NCBI GenBank assembly: GCA_030538275.1
Contig: JAUNUH010000010.1
Coordinates: 1 to 64,000 of the forward strand
Direction of reading: 5' to 3'
Length of the DNA stretch: 64,000 bases
From: Flavobacteriaceae bacterium
GTDB taxonomy: Bacteria; Bacteroidota; Bacteroidia; Flavobacteriales; Weeksellaceae
Shown one piece after another: positions 17,746-27,438 of the stretch (position 1 is the first letter of the stretch; each line of letters starts with the position of its first letter). Under the pieces are notes generated by a model. The model did not search any database. It was not told the DNA's origin and worked only from the letters and a program-made list of their open reading frames with translations. A program made the translations under genes and the position numbers.

Positions 17746-18231
17746 TTATTCCAGGTTGATGAGAAGTGCTTTTTTCTCAATGGCCTTGGCCTTTTGGGCA
17801 ATAATTTTTTTGATTTTTCCATCACGTGGTGCGGTAATGATATTTTCCATTTTCATGGCTTCCAATATCAAAAGTGGCTGATTGGCAACTACTTGATCAC
17901 CTTCATTTACCAAAATATCCAAAATCAAGCCTGGCATTGGGGAATAAATATCATTCACCTTTGCCTCTGACGAAATTTCGAAACCGAGTTCTTTTATGAG
18001 ATTATCAAGCTGGTCATGAATTTGAATTTGATAAGAATTTCCATTTACTTCTACTTCGTATTTCTTGTTTAGAAAATCCTCTTGACTTATTTTGATATTA
18101 TAGGATTGATGATTTTGAAGTAAATGAAACACTCCTGCAGAGTCTGAAACTGCATCCAACTGTACTAAATCTGCGGCTGAGAGCTGAAAATCATGTACAT
18201 CATTTACCTGAATATTATATGTTTGATTCAT
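17746..18231 (-). CDS. Biotin carboxyl carrier protein of acyl-CoA carboxylase
   Basis: A 161-residue protein with a C-terminal biotinyl domain (about residues 92-160). The biotinylation motif EAMKM places the biotinyl lysine at Lys127, and SPMPG at 97-101 is the typical upstream turn. The N-terminal 90 residues are a less conserved beta-rich part, as in propionyl-CoA carboxylase-type carriers. It is the first gene of the carboxylase operon (gaps of 39 and 6 bp to the next genes), so carrier, carboxylase and transferase would be made together. Confidence 0.9.
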   Translation of the reverse strand: MNQTYNIQVNDVHDFQLSAADLVQLDAVSDSAGVFHLLQNHQSYNIKISQEDFLNKKYEVEVNGNSYQIQIHDQLDNLIKELGFEISSEAKVNDIYSPMPGLILDILVNEGDQVVANQPLLILEAMKMENIITAPRDGKIKKIIAQKAKAIEKKALLINLE

Positions 18232-18421
18232 TTTTGGAGAATTAAAGTAGAAGTTTTAAAGATATTATTTTTCTACAAAATAACAGCAAGAAAAGTGAAC
18301 TGAAAAGGCTGAGTTTGGATTTTCAAAGTAACTAATTGATTAATTAATTCTGAATTCCTTGGTTCATAAGAAATAAATATTTTTAATTTTGCTTTTGAAT
18401 TGGAACTTTGAAGAGCTGTGT

Positions 18422-20488
18422 ATGAGAAAATTTCTACGTAAAAAAAGAGTTAAGCGAATTGATTCGTCCATGCGTAACCTTTTCGAGAAGTATTTTTCAG
18501 AGACTAAGGAATGGCGTAATACTGAATTAACGGAGCCTCTGCATCAAATTGTTCGCATCATTCGACCCAAACGTGGTGATGTTTATGATTTTTTAACTCC
18601 ATTAATTGAAACTTTAAAGTCTAATGAATTGTATCTAAAAAACTTCAGAGAATATATGTCTGCAGTTTTCACCAAACGTTCGTTTACAGAGATGATCATT
18701 GATGTGGGAATAATTTCTGATGAAAGTTTCAGAAAGGAATTTACTCGAAAAATCACAGATAATATCTTACCAGACGCTTCTGATCCTAATAATCTTCGAT
18801 ATGTTTTGCGCCAGGTTTTTTACAAAAAGAATGATTATGAATGGATTTATAGAATTAGCTATGAGCAGCAAATTGAGTTGATTCGCCTTCTCAATTTCAA
18901 GCCTGTAGAAGAATCTTTTGAGTCGAATGGTGTACTATGGCAGGTATATTGGGCCTTGGAAGTATTGGCTTTGCGTGCGAGTGGCGCGGCATTAGAAAAG
19001 AACATTATGCGTCTTACGCCACAGTTTCACAGCAAGTTGAGTCCTTTTTTGGCATTATTCAAAGAAATCGAGTCCATGTGGGATGCGGCGGTACTGAACA
19101 GGAAACTGTCATTTGTAAATGAAGGAGATTACAAGCAAATTTTAGTTTTGATTCATCAATGTCGTGATTATCTGCGACAGGCGCAGAAAAACTCTGAAAA
19201 GTTTGGAATTTCTTTAACAACGAATAAGGATATTTACCGAATCGAGGAGCAACTGGATCGAATTGAATTGTTGATTCCCTTATTAGTACGAGATAAAGAT
19301 GAGGTTCCGGAGATGAAATTAATTCATCTTTTTTATAAATTAATGGAAATTCATTCCAGGCAAAAGAAATTAACTGATTTTATTTCGGATTCCACCCAGA
19401 TGCTGGCTTTGGAAATTTCATCTCATAAGGCAAAAACAGGTGAAAAATACATTTCTCATGACAAAAGAGGATATGGAGAAATGTTGTATGCGGCCTTGGG
19501 CGGCGGTTTGATTGTTGGATTTTTGTGTATTATAAAGCTGTATATCAGTAAATTAAATTTGAGTGATTTTGGTTTCGCCCTGTTATATTCGATGAATTAC
19601 TCGATTGGATTTATTGTGATTTATCTTTTTGGATTTACCTTAGCTACCAAACAACCCGCGATGACGGCAAATACGCTAGCAATTCTCATCAATCAAGGAA
19701 TGAATTCTGATTTGCGGCCGGGATTTAGATTCAAAGAATTTGCGCGATATTTTGCGCAATTATTTCGTACTCAATTCATTGCATTTGTAGGAAATGTTGC
19801 AATGGCTTTTCCTGTGGCTTTGCTGGGGGTTTATTTAATCTATGTTTATACCTCACAAGATATTGCAGAAGAAAAATACCTGGTATTGTTAAAGGACTTA
19901 AGCCCTGTGCATTCACCTGCACTGTTTCATGCAGCAATAGCGGGTTTCTTTTTGTTTCTTTCTGGAATCATTTCTGGCAGCATTGCCAATCAAATCAAGT
20001 TTTTCAACATTCACAAACGTCTGGAGCACAACCCCGCCTTGAAGTTGGCTTTGGGAACAAAAAACACGAAAAAACTTAGTGAATGGTATGCCAAGAAATG
20101 GCCGGGCATTATGTCTAATTTTTGGTTCGGAATTTTTCTAGGTTCTACGGGCTCATTAGGTGCCTTTTTGGGCTTGAACATAGACATCAGACACATTACT
20201 TTTGCAGCGGGAAATTTAGGAATGGCATTTTTTGGTGCCAATTGGGATGTTCCGTTAACGCTGGTATTATGGTCTTCTATAGGTGTTGCTTTGATAGGTT
20301 TTGTCAATTTTATTGTAAGTTTTGCCCTGTCCTTATTGCTGGCCTTCAAATCTAGAGGGATTCATATAAGAGAGCTCAGACCTGTATTGCTGTCTATTCT
20401 GCATGAATTTAAATCAAAACCTATGAGTTTTTTCTTTCCTGTTGGATTAAATCATGAAAATACGGAAAATTCTGCAGAAGGAATTTGA
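18422..20488 (+). CDS. PF10136-family membrane protein (annotated in databases as 'site-specific recombinase')
   Basis: A protein of about 688 residues. The N-terminal half (to about residue 350) is charged and helical; the C-terminal half contains about seven hydrophobic segments, with the family-like stretches TKQPAMTAN and LFHAAIAGFFLFLSGIISG. From memory this matches Pfam SpecificRecomb (PF10136). No recombinase catalytic motif (serine or tyrosine type) is visible, so the inherited name is probably misleading and a membrane role is more likely. I chose the ATG at 18422 over an upstream in-frame TTG (18389) because the basic stretch RKFLRKKRVKR then starts the protein. It is transcribed divergently from the carboxylase operon. 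Confidence 0.75.
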   Translation: MRKFLRKKRVKRIDSSMRNLFEKYFSETKEWRNTELTEPLHQIVRIIRPKRGDVYDFLTPLIETLKSNELYLKNFREYMSAVFTKRSFTEMIIDVGIISDESFRKEFTRKITDNILPDASDPNNLRYVLRQVFYKKNDYEWIYRISYEQQIELIRLLNFKPVEESFESNGVLWQVYWALEVLALRASGAALEKNIMRLTPQFHSKLSPFLALFKEIESMWDAAVLNRKLSFVNEGDYKQILVLIHQCRDYLRQAQKNSEKFGISLTTNKDIYRIEEQLDRIELLIPLLVRDKDEVPEMKLIHLFYKLMEIHSRQKKLTDFISDSTQMLALEISSHKAKTGEKYISHDKRGYGEMLYAALGGGLIVGFLCIIKLYISKLNLSDFGFALLYSMNYSIGFIVIYLFGFTLATKQPAMTANTLAILINQGMNSDLRPGFRFKEFARYFAQLFRTQFIAFVGNVAMAFPVALLGVYLIYVYTSQDIAEEKYLVLLKDLSPVHSPALFHAAIAGFFLFLSGIISGSIANQIKFFNIHKRLEHNPALKLALGTKNTKKLSEWYAKKWPGIMSNFWFGIFLGSTGSLGAFLGLNIDIRHITFAAGNLGMAFFGANWDVPLTLVLWSSIGVALIGFVNFIVSFALSLLLAFKSRGIHIRELRPVLLSILHEFKSKPMSFFFPVGLNHENTENSAEGI

Positions 20489-20495
20489 GCTAATA

Positions 20496-22499
20496 TTATG
20501 AAAGCAGGAACCAATGAATTCCTATCTGAATTTTAAAATCTCTTGCAGGTTGTAATGGAGTAGAAAAATAGTCGCCTTTTTGAAAGATTGAGTTTAAATT
20601 CAAACCTCTTAAATAAATTCTCATTCGGTCCACTTTCATATTAAAAAAAGCGTCGATTTGCGGGTAATTTCCGATTTTGCGTTGCAAATCATCTTGTAAA
20701 ATATAAAATTCATTGAGAATAGGGAAAAATTCGCGAGAATTGAAAGCAGAAAAGTAATGTGCTGTCAGACCAGTTTGTATATGTGCATGGTCTTTGAAAG
20801 CGCGCAAATCGTAATAAATTGTTGACCTGGCAATAATATCTGGTATAGGCATTAAATCTGCATTTTGCAACACTTTTTGATATTGCGCCTTGACATCTAT
20901 TCCGAAATTTCTAAATGAAAATTGTTTTTCGGCACCCATTTGAAAATAATTCATGGCTGCATCTGTCTGTTTCGGTAAAAAATCTGCGCCAATATAGACC
21001 CTATTGGATTGATTGATAAGCGAAGCGAGCAATTTAAGCCCTAATCTATGAGAGGATATTTCTGCAAAAAGTTTCTGTATCGAAGTATTTTTGAAATTCG
21101 GATTATAAAAATTAAAATCTTCATAAAAACTTTGGTTCATATAGTAATGAAGATTTGGATAAGCTGATTCCATTTTGAGCCCTCCACGCAATAGATAATC
21201 GTTCCAAAGAATTATTTGCGCATCTGCTTGAAGGAATAATTCATTCCCGAAAGATTCTCCACGTGTATATTGAGCTTTGGCATTGAATTGAATATCATCT
21301 CTCCAGTCAAATAACAATTTTGCTTGTAATCCAAATCGATTTTCTTTTGCGTCTTGAGGAATATGAATCCTAGGCAAAACGTATGCACTATCGTAGGATA
21401 ACTTGAGCATTTGATGTAGAATTCCAGCTTCCAAATTGAGCCTATTTGACCATTGATAACCTAAAGAAACGCGATTTTCAACAACATCATATTTCTTTCT
21501 GTTATATCTTCTATCGGAGATAACAGGGCTTGCATAATAGGAATCTTCGCGCCATTCGTTGTATTCAAAAGCTTGGTGTTTATAATTGAGTTCGTGCTTC
21601 AAATAAATGGGATAATCGTCCGAATCAGAATTAGTTGTAATTTCCAATGAATCAATTTCTATGGGTTTTGAAAAGGAAAAAACACCAAATTTATGTGCAA
21701 AATGAAACCTTCTTTCATCAAATTTAGACTGGCCGTAGTATGAATTAACGTACATTCTTTCTCGATTGTTGAAATTGGGATTGTTTTGAATAAAATCGTT
21801 CAGACTTTCTGCTGTAAGTCCAGAATTTTCTTGATTATTGAAATCATGCGAAGCAAAACTACTTTGGATTTTGTATCTTCTATTTGGCGTGTTGTAATGT
21901 GTCGAGAAAATAAGTGATGAATTATTACTCAAGGAATTGAGATAATTTCCTTGTGATTTGAGATAATTATAATTGATGGCATAATTCCATCTAGAATGAA
22001 TATTATGGCTGAAAGTAGTAGCTAAATATTGTCCTTCTTTGACACCATTTTCCAAAACAAATTCTGTGAGCGGAGTTTTCACATCATAATATTTCACTTC
22101 ATCCTGCGGAATATACATCCAAGATTTACCTGTGGGTAGTAAATTCAAATTTCCATGACTTTGGGTTGGTATCAGGGGATTGAGAGTTTGTCCCCAGTTC
22201 GGGAATTGTTGATAAGCGAACAAATCTCTTCTATATACATTTTGTTTATAGAAAGAATTGATGTTCAATGCTGTATCTATTTGGCTTTTTGGTAAATTTT
22301 GGGTAAAAAAATTATAATCTCCTATTCCGGGATTAAAAATTTTAAGTGAATCGGCTGGTCTTTGGGAGCGGCCTCTTTCGAGTATAGAATCATTCAATTG
22401 TCTATCCGTTTGAGCGTTTCGCCCGTCTGGAGTGAGTACAATTTGCGCTTGAATTGTACTGAAGATGAATAAAATAAACCCTAGCAGCCTGCATTTCAT
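20496..22499 (-). CDS. Putative porin (Porin_10-like outer-membrane beta-barrel)
   Basis: A 667-residue exported protein. I start it at the ATG at 22499 (MKCRLLGFILF), which begins a good signal peptide cleaved after IQAQ; a longer frame would include the SusCD terminator. After a short N-terminal region, the chain is a series of amphipathic strands rich in Tyr, Asn, Phe and Arg, as in the putative-porin family PF14121 of Bacteroidetes. These are outer-membrane proteins of unproven specificity. It lies downstream of the first SusC/SusD pair but is separated from it by a strong terminator, so it probably has its own promoter. Confidence 0.72.
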   Translation of the reverse strand: MKCRLLGFILFIFSTIQAQIVLTPDGRNAQTDRQLNDSILERGRSQRPADSLKIFNPGIGDYNFFTQNLPKSQIDTALNINSFYKQNVYRRDLFAYQQFPNWGQTLNPLIPTQSHGNLNLLPTGKSWMYIPQDEVKYYDVKTPLTEFVLENGVKEGQYLATTFSHNIHSRWNYAINYNYLKSQGNYLNSLSNNSSLIFSTHYNTPNRRYKIQSSFASHDFNNQENSGLTAESLNDFIQNNPNFNNRERMYVNSYYGQSKFDERRFHFAHKFGVFSFSKPIEIDSLEITTNSDSDDYPIYLKHELNYKHQAFEYNEWREDSYYASPVISDRRYNRKKYDVVENRVSLGYQWSNRLNLEAGILHQMLKLSYDSAYVLPRIHIPQDAKENRFGLQAKLLFDWRDDIQFNAKAQYTRGESFGNELFLQADAQIILWNDYLLRGGLKMESAYPNLHYYMNQSFYEDFNFYNPNFKNTSIQKLFAEISSHRLGLKLLASLINQSNRVYIGADFLPKQTDAAMNYFQMGAEKQFSFRNFGIDVKAQYQKVLQNADLMPIPDIIARSTIYYDLRAFKDHAHIQTGLTAHYFSAFNSREFFPILNEFYILQDDLQRKIGNYPQIDAFFNMKVDRMRIYLRGLNLNSIFQKGDYFSTPLQPARDFKIQIGIHWFLLS

Positions 22500-22517
22500 A
22501 GTCTGCAAATATAATAT

Positions 22518-22550
22518 AAAAAAATAGCTGCCGGCATTACCGGCAGCTAT
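22518..22550 (-). terminator. Intrinsic terminator of the first SusC/SusD operon
   Basis: A perfect 11-bp GC-rich stem (22524-22534 with 22540-22550), a 5-base loop and, on the minus strand, seven Ts (22518-22524). It begins 24 bases after the SusD stop codon. Confidence 0.93.
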
Positions 22551-22573
22551 ATGCATTTGAATTTAACTAAATA

Positions 22574-24058
22574 TTACATATTCGGGTTGTTCACAACCTC
22601 TGCTTGTGGAATATCCAATGTCAAACGAGGGTCGTTATGCTGGAAAGACTGGCCTGGGAACCACAAGTGGTTTGCGGCTCTTGTTCTAGTTTCCTGGTTA
22701 CGTTTGTAAGAGAAATAAGAAACACCTTCACCCCAGAATTCGATTCGGGTTTGAAGTCTGATTTCATCTAACAAAGCAGATCCAGAAAGTCCGTCAACAT
22801 AAGATGCATCTGGCAATCTAATATTCATTAATTGTCTCAATGCTTGTCTAGCACCTGCTTCACCACCTTCTGCACCAGATTTGGCTGCGGCTTCGGCATA
22901 TAACAAGTACATTTCTTCAATTCTCATATATATGTAATCTGTCGTAACACTTCTCTGTCCACCAGAAACTCTATTAGGGTCAAAGAATTTGTTTCTAGGT
23001 TGTTTGTTACCTAACCCCGTAAATTGACCTTTTCTAATGTCATTGGAAGGAATAGCAGCGAACAAATCATTATCTATGATTTTGGGGTCACCTGCCCATG
23101 CATACGAATAGGTAAATGCATCTACTTGTCCCCACCATGAAACCAAGTCTAGTCCCATTTCTATTGTCAAATCCTGACCCCACATCCAACCGGGTGTATT
23201 CACATCATTGAATCCACCACCACTGTTTGTAGCAGAGCTATATACCAAATCACTTGCTGTAAGAAGTGGGAAGTTGCTTCCATCCATTACTGCTTTGGCT
23301 GCAGCTGCAGCTTCTGCATTTCTACCAACTGCCGCATAGGCATAAGCCAACAAACCATTAGCAACATCCTTATTGATTTTTCTCTTATTTCCACCGCGTT
23401 GGTTATCCATTATACTTACTGCAAGTTCCAAATCTGCAATGATTTGACCAAAAACTTCACCTACAGTACTCAGACCTTCCGCTTCTGGAGCCGTATCAGT
23501 TTTTAATGGAATGGCTGGTGCACTTGGGTTTGAAATATCATTAACATACAGGTGCATCAAGTTGAAATATTGATACGCTCTGAGGGCTAGACCTTGTCCC
23601 AAAACATTTCTGGAATCTTGTTCTACCGGTAGGTTATCAAAATCATATCCTCCAATTAATGAGTTAGCACCACGTATAATTCTGTAATAGTATCTCCATG
23701 GCATATAACTACTGTTCGACGCAAAGTTTTCTGTATCTGTCAAGTTACAGATATAGCTATACCATCCATAATTGTTTCCTCCTAATGTCATATCATGAGA
23801 AAGCATATCCATATAGATGTCCCAGCTTTTTTGTCCAAAATCATCATGTCTCAAGTTGGTTCCACCCGAACCCGTGGTGTACATAGTTCTATAAAGACCG
23901 TTCAAGAATCCTTCACATACTTGAGGATTTAATAAACAAGACTCCTGTAAGTCTTCTAAGGCAAAAGTTTGTGTTGGTTGTGCTTCTGTATAATCGTCTG
24001 CACAAGCCAAAAAGCTTGTTAACCCGACGAAAAGCATTATTCTAAAAATATATTTCAT
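22574..24058 (-). CDS. SusD/RagB family nutrient-binding outer-membrane lipoprotein
   Basis: A 494-residue SusD-like lipoprotein. The lipobox LACA (Cys19) follows a standard signal peptide. The helical TPR-like N-terminal part contains GLALRAYQYFNLMHLY (about residues 155-170), the hallmark of the family, and the C-terminal part has YIYMRIEEMYLLYAEAAAKSG (about 374-394, listed in short). Such proteins form a lid over the SusC transporter and capture the ligand at the cell surface. The gene lies 11 bp after its SusC partner. The ligand cannot be deduced, as no enzymes are linked. Confidence 0.93.
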   Translation of the reverse strand: MKYIFRIMLFVGLTSFLACADDYTEAQPTQTFALEDLQESCLLNPQVCEGFLNGLYRTMYTTGSGGTNLRHDDFGQKSWDIYMDMLSHDMTLGGNNYGWYSYICNLTDTENFASNSSYMPWRYYYRIIRGANSLIGGYDFDNLPVEQDSRNVLGQGLALRAYQYFNLMHLYVNDISNPSAPAIPLKTDTAPEAEGLSTVGEVFGQIIADLELAVSIMDNQRGGNKRKINKDVANGLLAYAYAAVGRNAEAAAAAKAVMDGSNFPLLTASDLVYSSATNSGGGFNDVNTPGWMWGQDLTIEMGLDLVSWWGQVDAFTYSYAWAGDPKIIDNDLFAAIPSNDIRKGQFTGLGNKQPRNKFFDPNRVSGGQRSVTTDYIYMRIEEMYLLYAEAAAKSGAEGGEAGARQALRQLMNIRLPDASYVDGLSGSALLDEIRLQTRIEFWGEGVSYFSYKRNQETRTRAANHLWFPGQSFQHNDPRLTLDIPQAEVVNNPNM

Positions 24059-24069
24059 ATTGTTTTATT

Positions 24070-27000
24070 TTAAAGTTTTACTCTTAATCCCATTGTAATT
24101 GTAGATAGCGGATTGTATCTGTACATATCAGAAGCTCCAGAAATACTGGTAGAAGGGTCAAAACCTTTTCTTGCCGACCACAATGCCAGATTGTCTCCTT
24201 GAACAAATACGCCCAATTCACCTACACCAATAGCATTCATCATATCAGATGGGAAAGTATATCCCAATCTTACGTTATTCAATACCAAATAATCAGATTT
24301 AGTCAAAAACCTCGTAGAAACAGCATTAAATTGAGTATCACCAGTTAAGTTATCTGACAGTCGTGGAACATTGGTGATGTCACCAGGTTGTTGCCATCTC
24401 TGTTCAATATCCTTATGCCAGTTATTACCACCAATTTGTCTGTTGTGCATTAAGCCTGCATAGGCGCCATCATAAGAATAACCACCTAGACTATATAGCA
24501 TTTGAATACTGAAATCAATGTTTTTGTACTGAGCTCCTAGGTTGAATGCTCCACGCACATCAGGAATTGCTGATTTATCTACATATTTCTGCGTAGCCAC
24601 AGCCCAGTTGGTAGTAGTTTCCATTGCCACATTTGCTCCAGGATTATCGTGAAGATATTGTGTCATAGAAGAAATACTAGTATCACCTTCGTCAAAAACA
24701 CCATTGCTGTTGGCGTCATCAAAATAACGATTCCACATAGCTGAACCCGTTTCTGGATCAACACCTGCCCATTCTCTGATATAGAAATCATACAAAGATC
24801 TTCCTGCAGATCTACCATAGTTACCTGCAATATCTATATGTTTTTCAAGACCTGTTGTAGGCTCGATAGGCATTTTGGTTAATTCATTATGCAGCAATTC
24901 TCCATTGATACCAAAAGTTAGGTTGAAGTTGTTATTTCTAACAAGATGTGATTTCAAATCAAATTCGATACCTCTGTTCAATAATTCACCATCATTTATA
25001 TTAAAAATAGCATAACCTTGAGACAATGCAACTCTTCTTTCGAACAATAGATTGGTTGTTTTCTTGTTATAAAAATCAACATTTAAATCAACTCTGTTCC
25101 AGAATCCCATCTCTATACCCGCTTGTAGCATTTGTGAAGACTCCCAGGTAAGGTCTGGATTACCCACTGTAGTTTCTGTAAATTCATAATCACCAGCTGT
25201 TCCACTAGTATATAAATTGGCCCATGGATAGTAGCCTAAACCTCTTTGCTCTCCGGTAGTACCATAAGAAGCTTTAAGCTTAAGATGGTTGATTGAATTT
25301 TGATTTGCCAAGAAATCTTCTCTTGAAATTATCCAAGCAGCACCAACTGAGTAGAAATCACCCCATTTATTATTGATAAATCTAGATGAACCGTCTGCTC
25401 TACCTGTAACAGTCAAATAATATTTTCTTGCAAAATTATAGTTGGCTTGTGCAAAATAAGATTCCAAGCTGGCTTTGTTTCCATAAGACCCCATGCTACC
25501 AAACTTAATGGCGTTGTTCCATTCTGTAATAGTAGGAATTACAAGACCTGATCTATAACCATAGGTTCTATTGTGTTGTTGTGCATTATTTTCATGACCC
25601 AACATTACCTCGATCTGGTGGTTTGTACCGAATCTATTTTCATATCTCAATAACTGTAAAGCGTTATAAGAAATCATTTGTTGATGATCTTTGTAGATAG
25701 AACCTCTTGCTTGTGCATCTTGAGCAGCAGATCCATAGTATGGATTGCTAAGGTCATTATACAACCAATTATAATATTGGGAACCAAATCTTGTTTCTAA
25801 GGTCAAACCTTTGAAAATATCCATAATGAATGACACATTGGTATTGAAATCATGGCTTTTTGCATTCATCAGGTTGTACATAGCGTCTGCTACGGCGTTG
25901 GTATTTGCACCAAATCTACGCCCTGTATTTTCGCCAAAACCATAATCGTATTGGAATCCACCATAAATGGGATCAACCACTCTGTTTCCATCAAAGTCAT
26001 ATAAAAATAATGGATAAATAGAAGGAATATTATCTGCAAACCAGAAAATACTTCCAGAATCTTCTGATTGTCCGTTATTATTAGTGTCAGAGAAAGAATA
26101 TCCTAAATTCACAGAAGCGTTTAACCAGCTTGCAATTTCATGGTTTACGTTCAATCTTGTTGATAATCTATCATAATCAGATTTAAGTGAATAACCTTTT
26201 TCATCTAAGTAAGAGAAAGATGAGAAAATACTTGTTTTATCCCCTCCACTTCTAAAGCTTACGGTATTCTCTGTTCTGATACCAGGTGAGAAAGCGTGAT
26301 CTGCCCAATTTTCGGGGCTAAATCTTCTTTGTACATTAGAATTCATTAATCCTGTTGCAGGATTGATAAGCTGGTTTCCAGCTACGTTCCATATATTATA
26401 TAAAGGTGCCAATCCACGACTCCCTCCATACAAGTTAGCCGATGCCCATGCAGCAGGATCAGCTTGTCCTGTAAGAGCTGCATAGTTTTTCATCCCTTCC
26501 CATCCTAATTCCAAGTAACGCTCTGGGCTTGTAATCACATCATATCTAGGTATGAAGTTGTCGTTGAAACCTACTTTACTTTCAAATACTACTTCTGAAC
26601 GTCCTTTTCTACCTTTTTTGGTATTAATTACGATAACACCGTTTGCACCTCTTGCACCATAAATTGCAGTTGCGGTAGCATCTTTCAAAATTACGGTGTT
26701 TTCAATATCACCAGGACTAATAGAGCTTATATCTCCATCAAAAGGAATACCATCAACCACATACAATGGTCTCGTAGTAGCATTAACCGAACCAATACCA
26801 CGTATTTGGATAGTAGCAACCGTTCCGGGCTGTCCAGAAGAGTTTACTACCCGTACACCGGCAGATTCACCGGCTAGTGCCTGTGAAATATTGGATACAG
26901 ATTTCTTTTCAATTTGTGATGCATCAACCACATCTGCGGTACCTGTATAGGCCTCTTGAGTGGTTGTAGAATACCCAAGGGTAATTACATCCGTTAATAC

Positions 27001-27291
27001 TGTGGCGGCATCTACCAAATTGAGATTTCCCAAGTTTGTACCCGTTACATTGAACTGTTTTTCTGCCAATGTATTGGGGTTGAGAATCGTCAAGGTATTG
27101 CCTACACTTGCCGTGATGCTGAAAGCACCGTCATCCCCTGTTTCTGTTGAGACACCGGTTTGGTCAACCGTTACCACTGCCCCTGAAACAGGTCCAAAAT
27201 CGTCCACTACAACTCCTCTTACTTGCGCATAGGCAAAGGAAGCAAAGAGTAATAGTGTAAACACACTAAAAATCAAATTTCTTGTCCTCAT
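24070..27291 (-). CDS. SusC/RagA family TonB-dependent transporter
   Basis: A 1073-residue outer-membrane receptor. It has a signal peptide (cleaved near AYAQ, residue 22), a carboxypeptidase-D-like regulatory domain (about 23-92), a plug domain with IQIRGIGSVNATTRPLYVVDG (about 161-180) and the SusC-specific ILKDATATAIYGARGANGV motif (about 200-218), then a 22-stranded barrel. The C-terminus ends in RVKL. It imports a ligand captured by the SusD partner downstream using TonB energy. It is one of two such pairs in tandem; the sequences differ substantially, so they probably have different ligands. Confidence 0.95.
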   Translation of the reverse strand: MRTRNLIFSVFTLLLFASFAYAQVRGVVVDDFGPVSGAVVTVDQTGVSTETGDDGAFSITASVGNTLTILNPNTLAEKQFNVTGTNLGNLNLVDAATVLTDVITLGYSTTTQEAYTGTADVVDASQIEKKSVSNISQALAGESAGVRVVNSSGQPGTVATIQIRGIGSVNATTRPLYVVDGIPFDGDISSISPGDIENTVILKDATATAIYGARGANGVIVINTKKGRKGRSEVVFESKVGFNDNFIPRYDVITSPERYLELGWEGMKNYAALTGQADPAAWASANLYGGSRGLAPLYNIWNVAGNQLINPATGLMNSNVQRRFSPENWADHAFSPGIRTENTVSFRSGGDKTSIFSSFSYLDEKGYSLKSDYDRLSTRLNVNHEIASWLNASVNLGYSFSDTNNNGQSEDSGSIFWFADNIPSIYPLFLYDFDGNRVVDPIYGGFQYDYGFGENTGRRFGANTNAVADAMYNLMNAKSHDFNTNVSFIMDIFKGLTLETRFGSQYYNWLYNDLSNPYYGSAAQDAQARGSIYKDHQQMISYNALQLLRYENRFGTNHQIEVMLGHENNAQQHNRTYGYRSGLVIPTITEWNNAIKFGSMGSYGNKASLESYFAQANYNFARKYYLTVTGRADGSSRFINNKWGDFYSVGAAWIISREDFLANQNSINHLKLKASYGTTGEQRGLGYYPWANLYTSGTAGDYEFTETTVGNPDLTWESSQMLQAGIEMGFWNRVDLNVDFYNKKTTNLLFERRVALSQGYAIFNINDGELLNRGIEFDLKSHLVRNNNFNLTFGINGELLHNELTKMPIEPTTGLEKHIDIAGNYGRSAGRSLYDFYIREWAGVDPETGSAMWNRYFDDANSNGVFDEGDTSISSMTQYLHDNPGANVAMETTTNWAVATQKYVDKSAIPDVRGAFNLGAQYKNIDFSIQMLYSLGGYSYDGAYAGLMHNRQIGGNNWHKDIEQRWQQPGDITNVPRLSDNLTGDTQFNAVSTRFLTKSDYLVLNNVRLGYTFPSDMMNAIGVGELGVFVQGDNLALWSARKGFDPSTSISGASDMYRYNPLSTITMGLRVKL

Positions 27292-27379
27292 ATATTATCT
27301 TTTAATAACATTTAATTACAAATTAATAACATTATTTTAAGAAATACAAGTAGAGTAACAGAAAGATACTTTATTTAAC

Positions 27380-27412
27380 AAAAAAAAACCGTCACAAATG
27401 CGCGACGGTTTT
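27380..27412 (-). terminator. Intrinsic terminator of the second SusC/SusD operon
   Basis: A stem of 9 bp (27385-27393 with 27404-27412) followed on the minus strand by a run of Ts (27380-27388 read in reverse). It lies 27 bases after the stop of the SusD-like gene ending at 27439, and upstream of the next SusC gene. Confidence 0.9.
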
Positions 27413-27438
27413 GATTTTTGGTATTCAACTTTACTTTT

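Noticed and set aside
18422-20488. A mobile element inferred from the family name 'site-specific recombinase'
   Set aside because: No recombinase catalytic motif, no terminal repeats and no disrupted genes nearby; the protein is a membrane protein.
22500-22556. A 19-residue N-terminal extension of the putative porin
   Set aside because: It would encode the SusCD terminator hairpin and precede the signal peptide; the ATG at 22499 is better.
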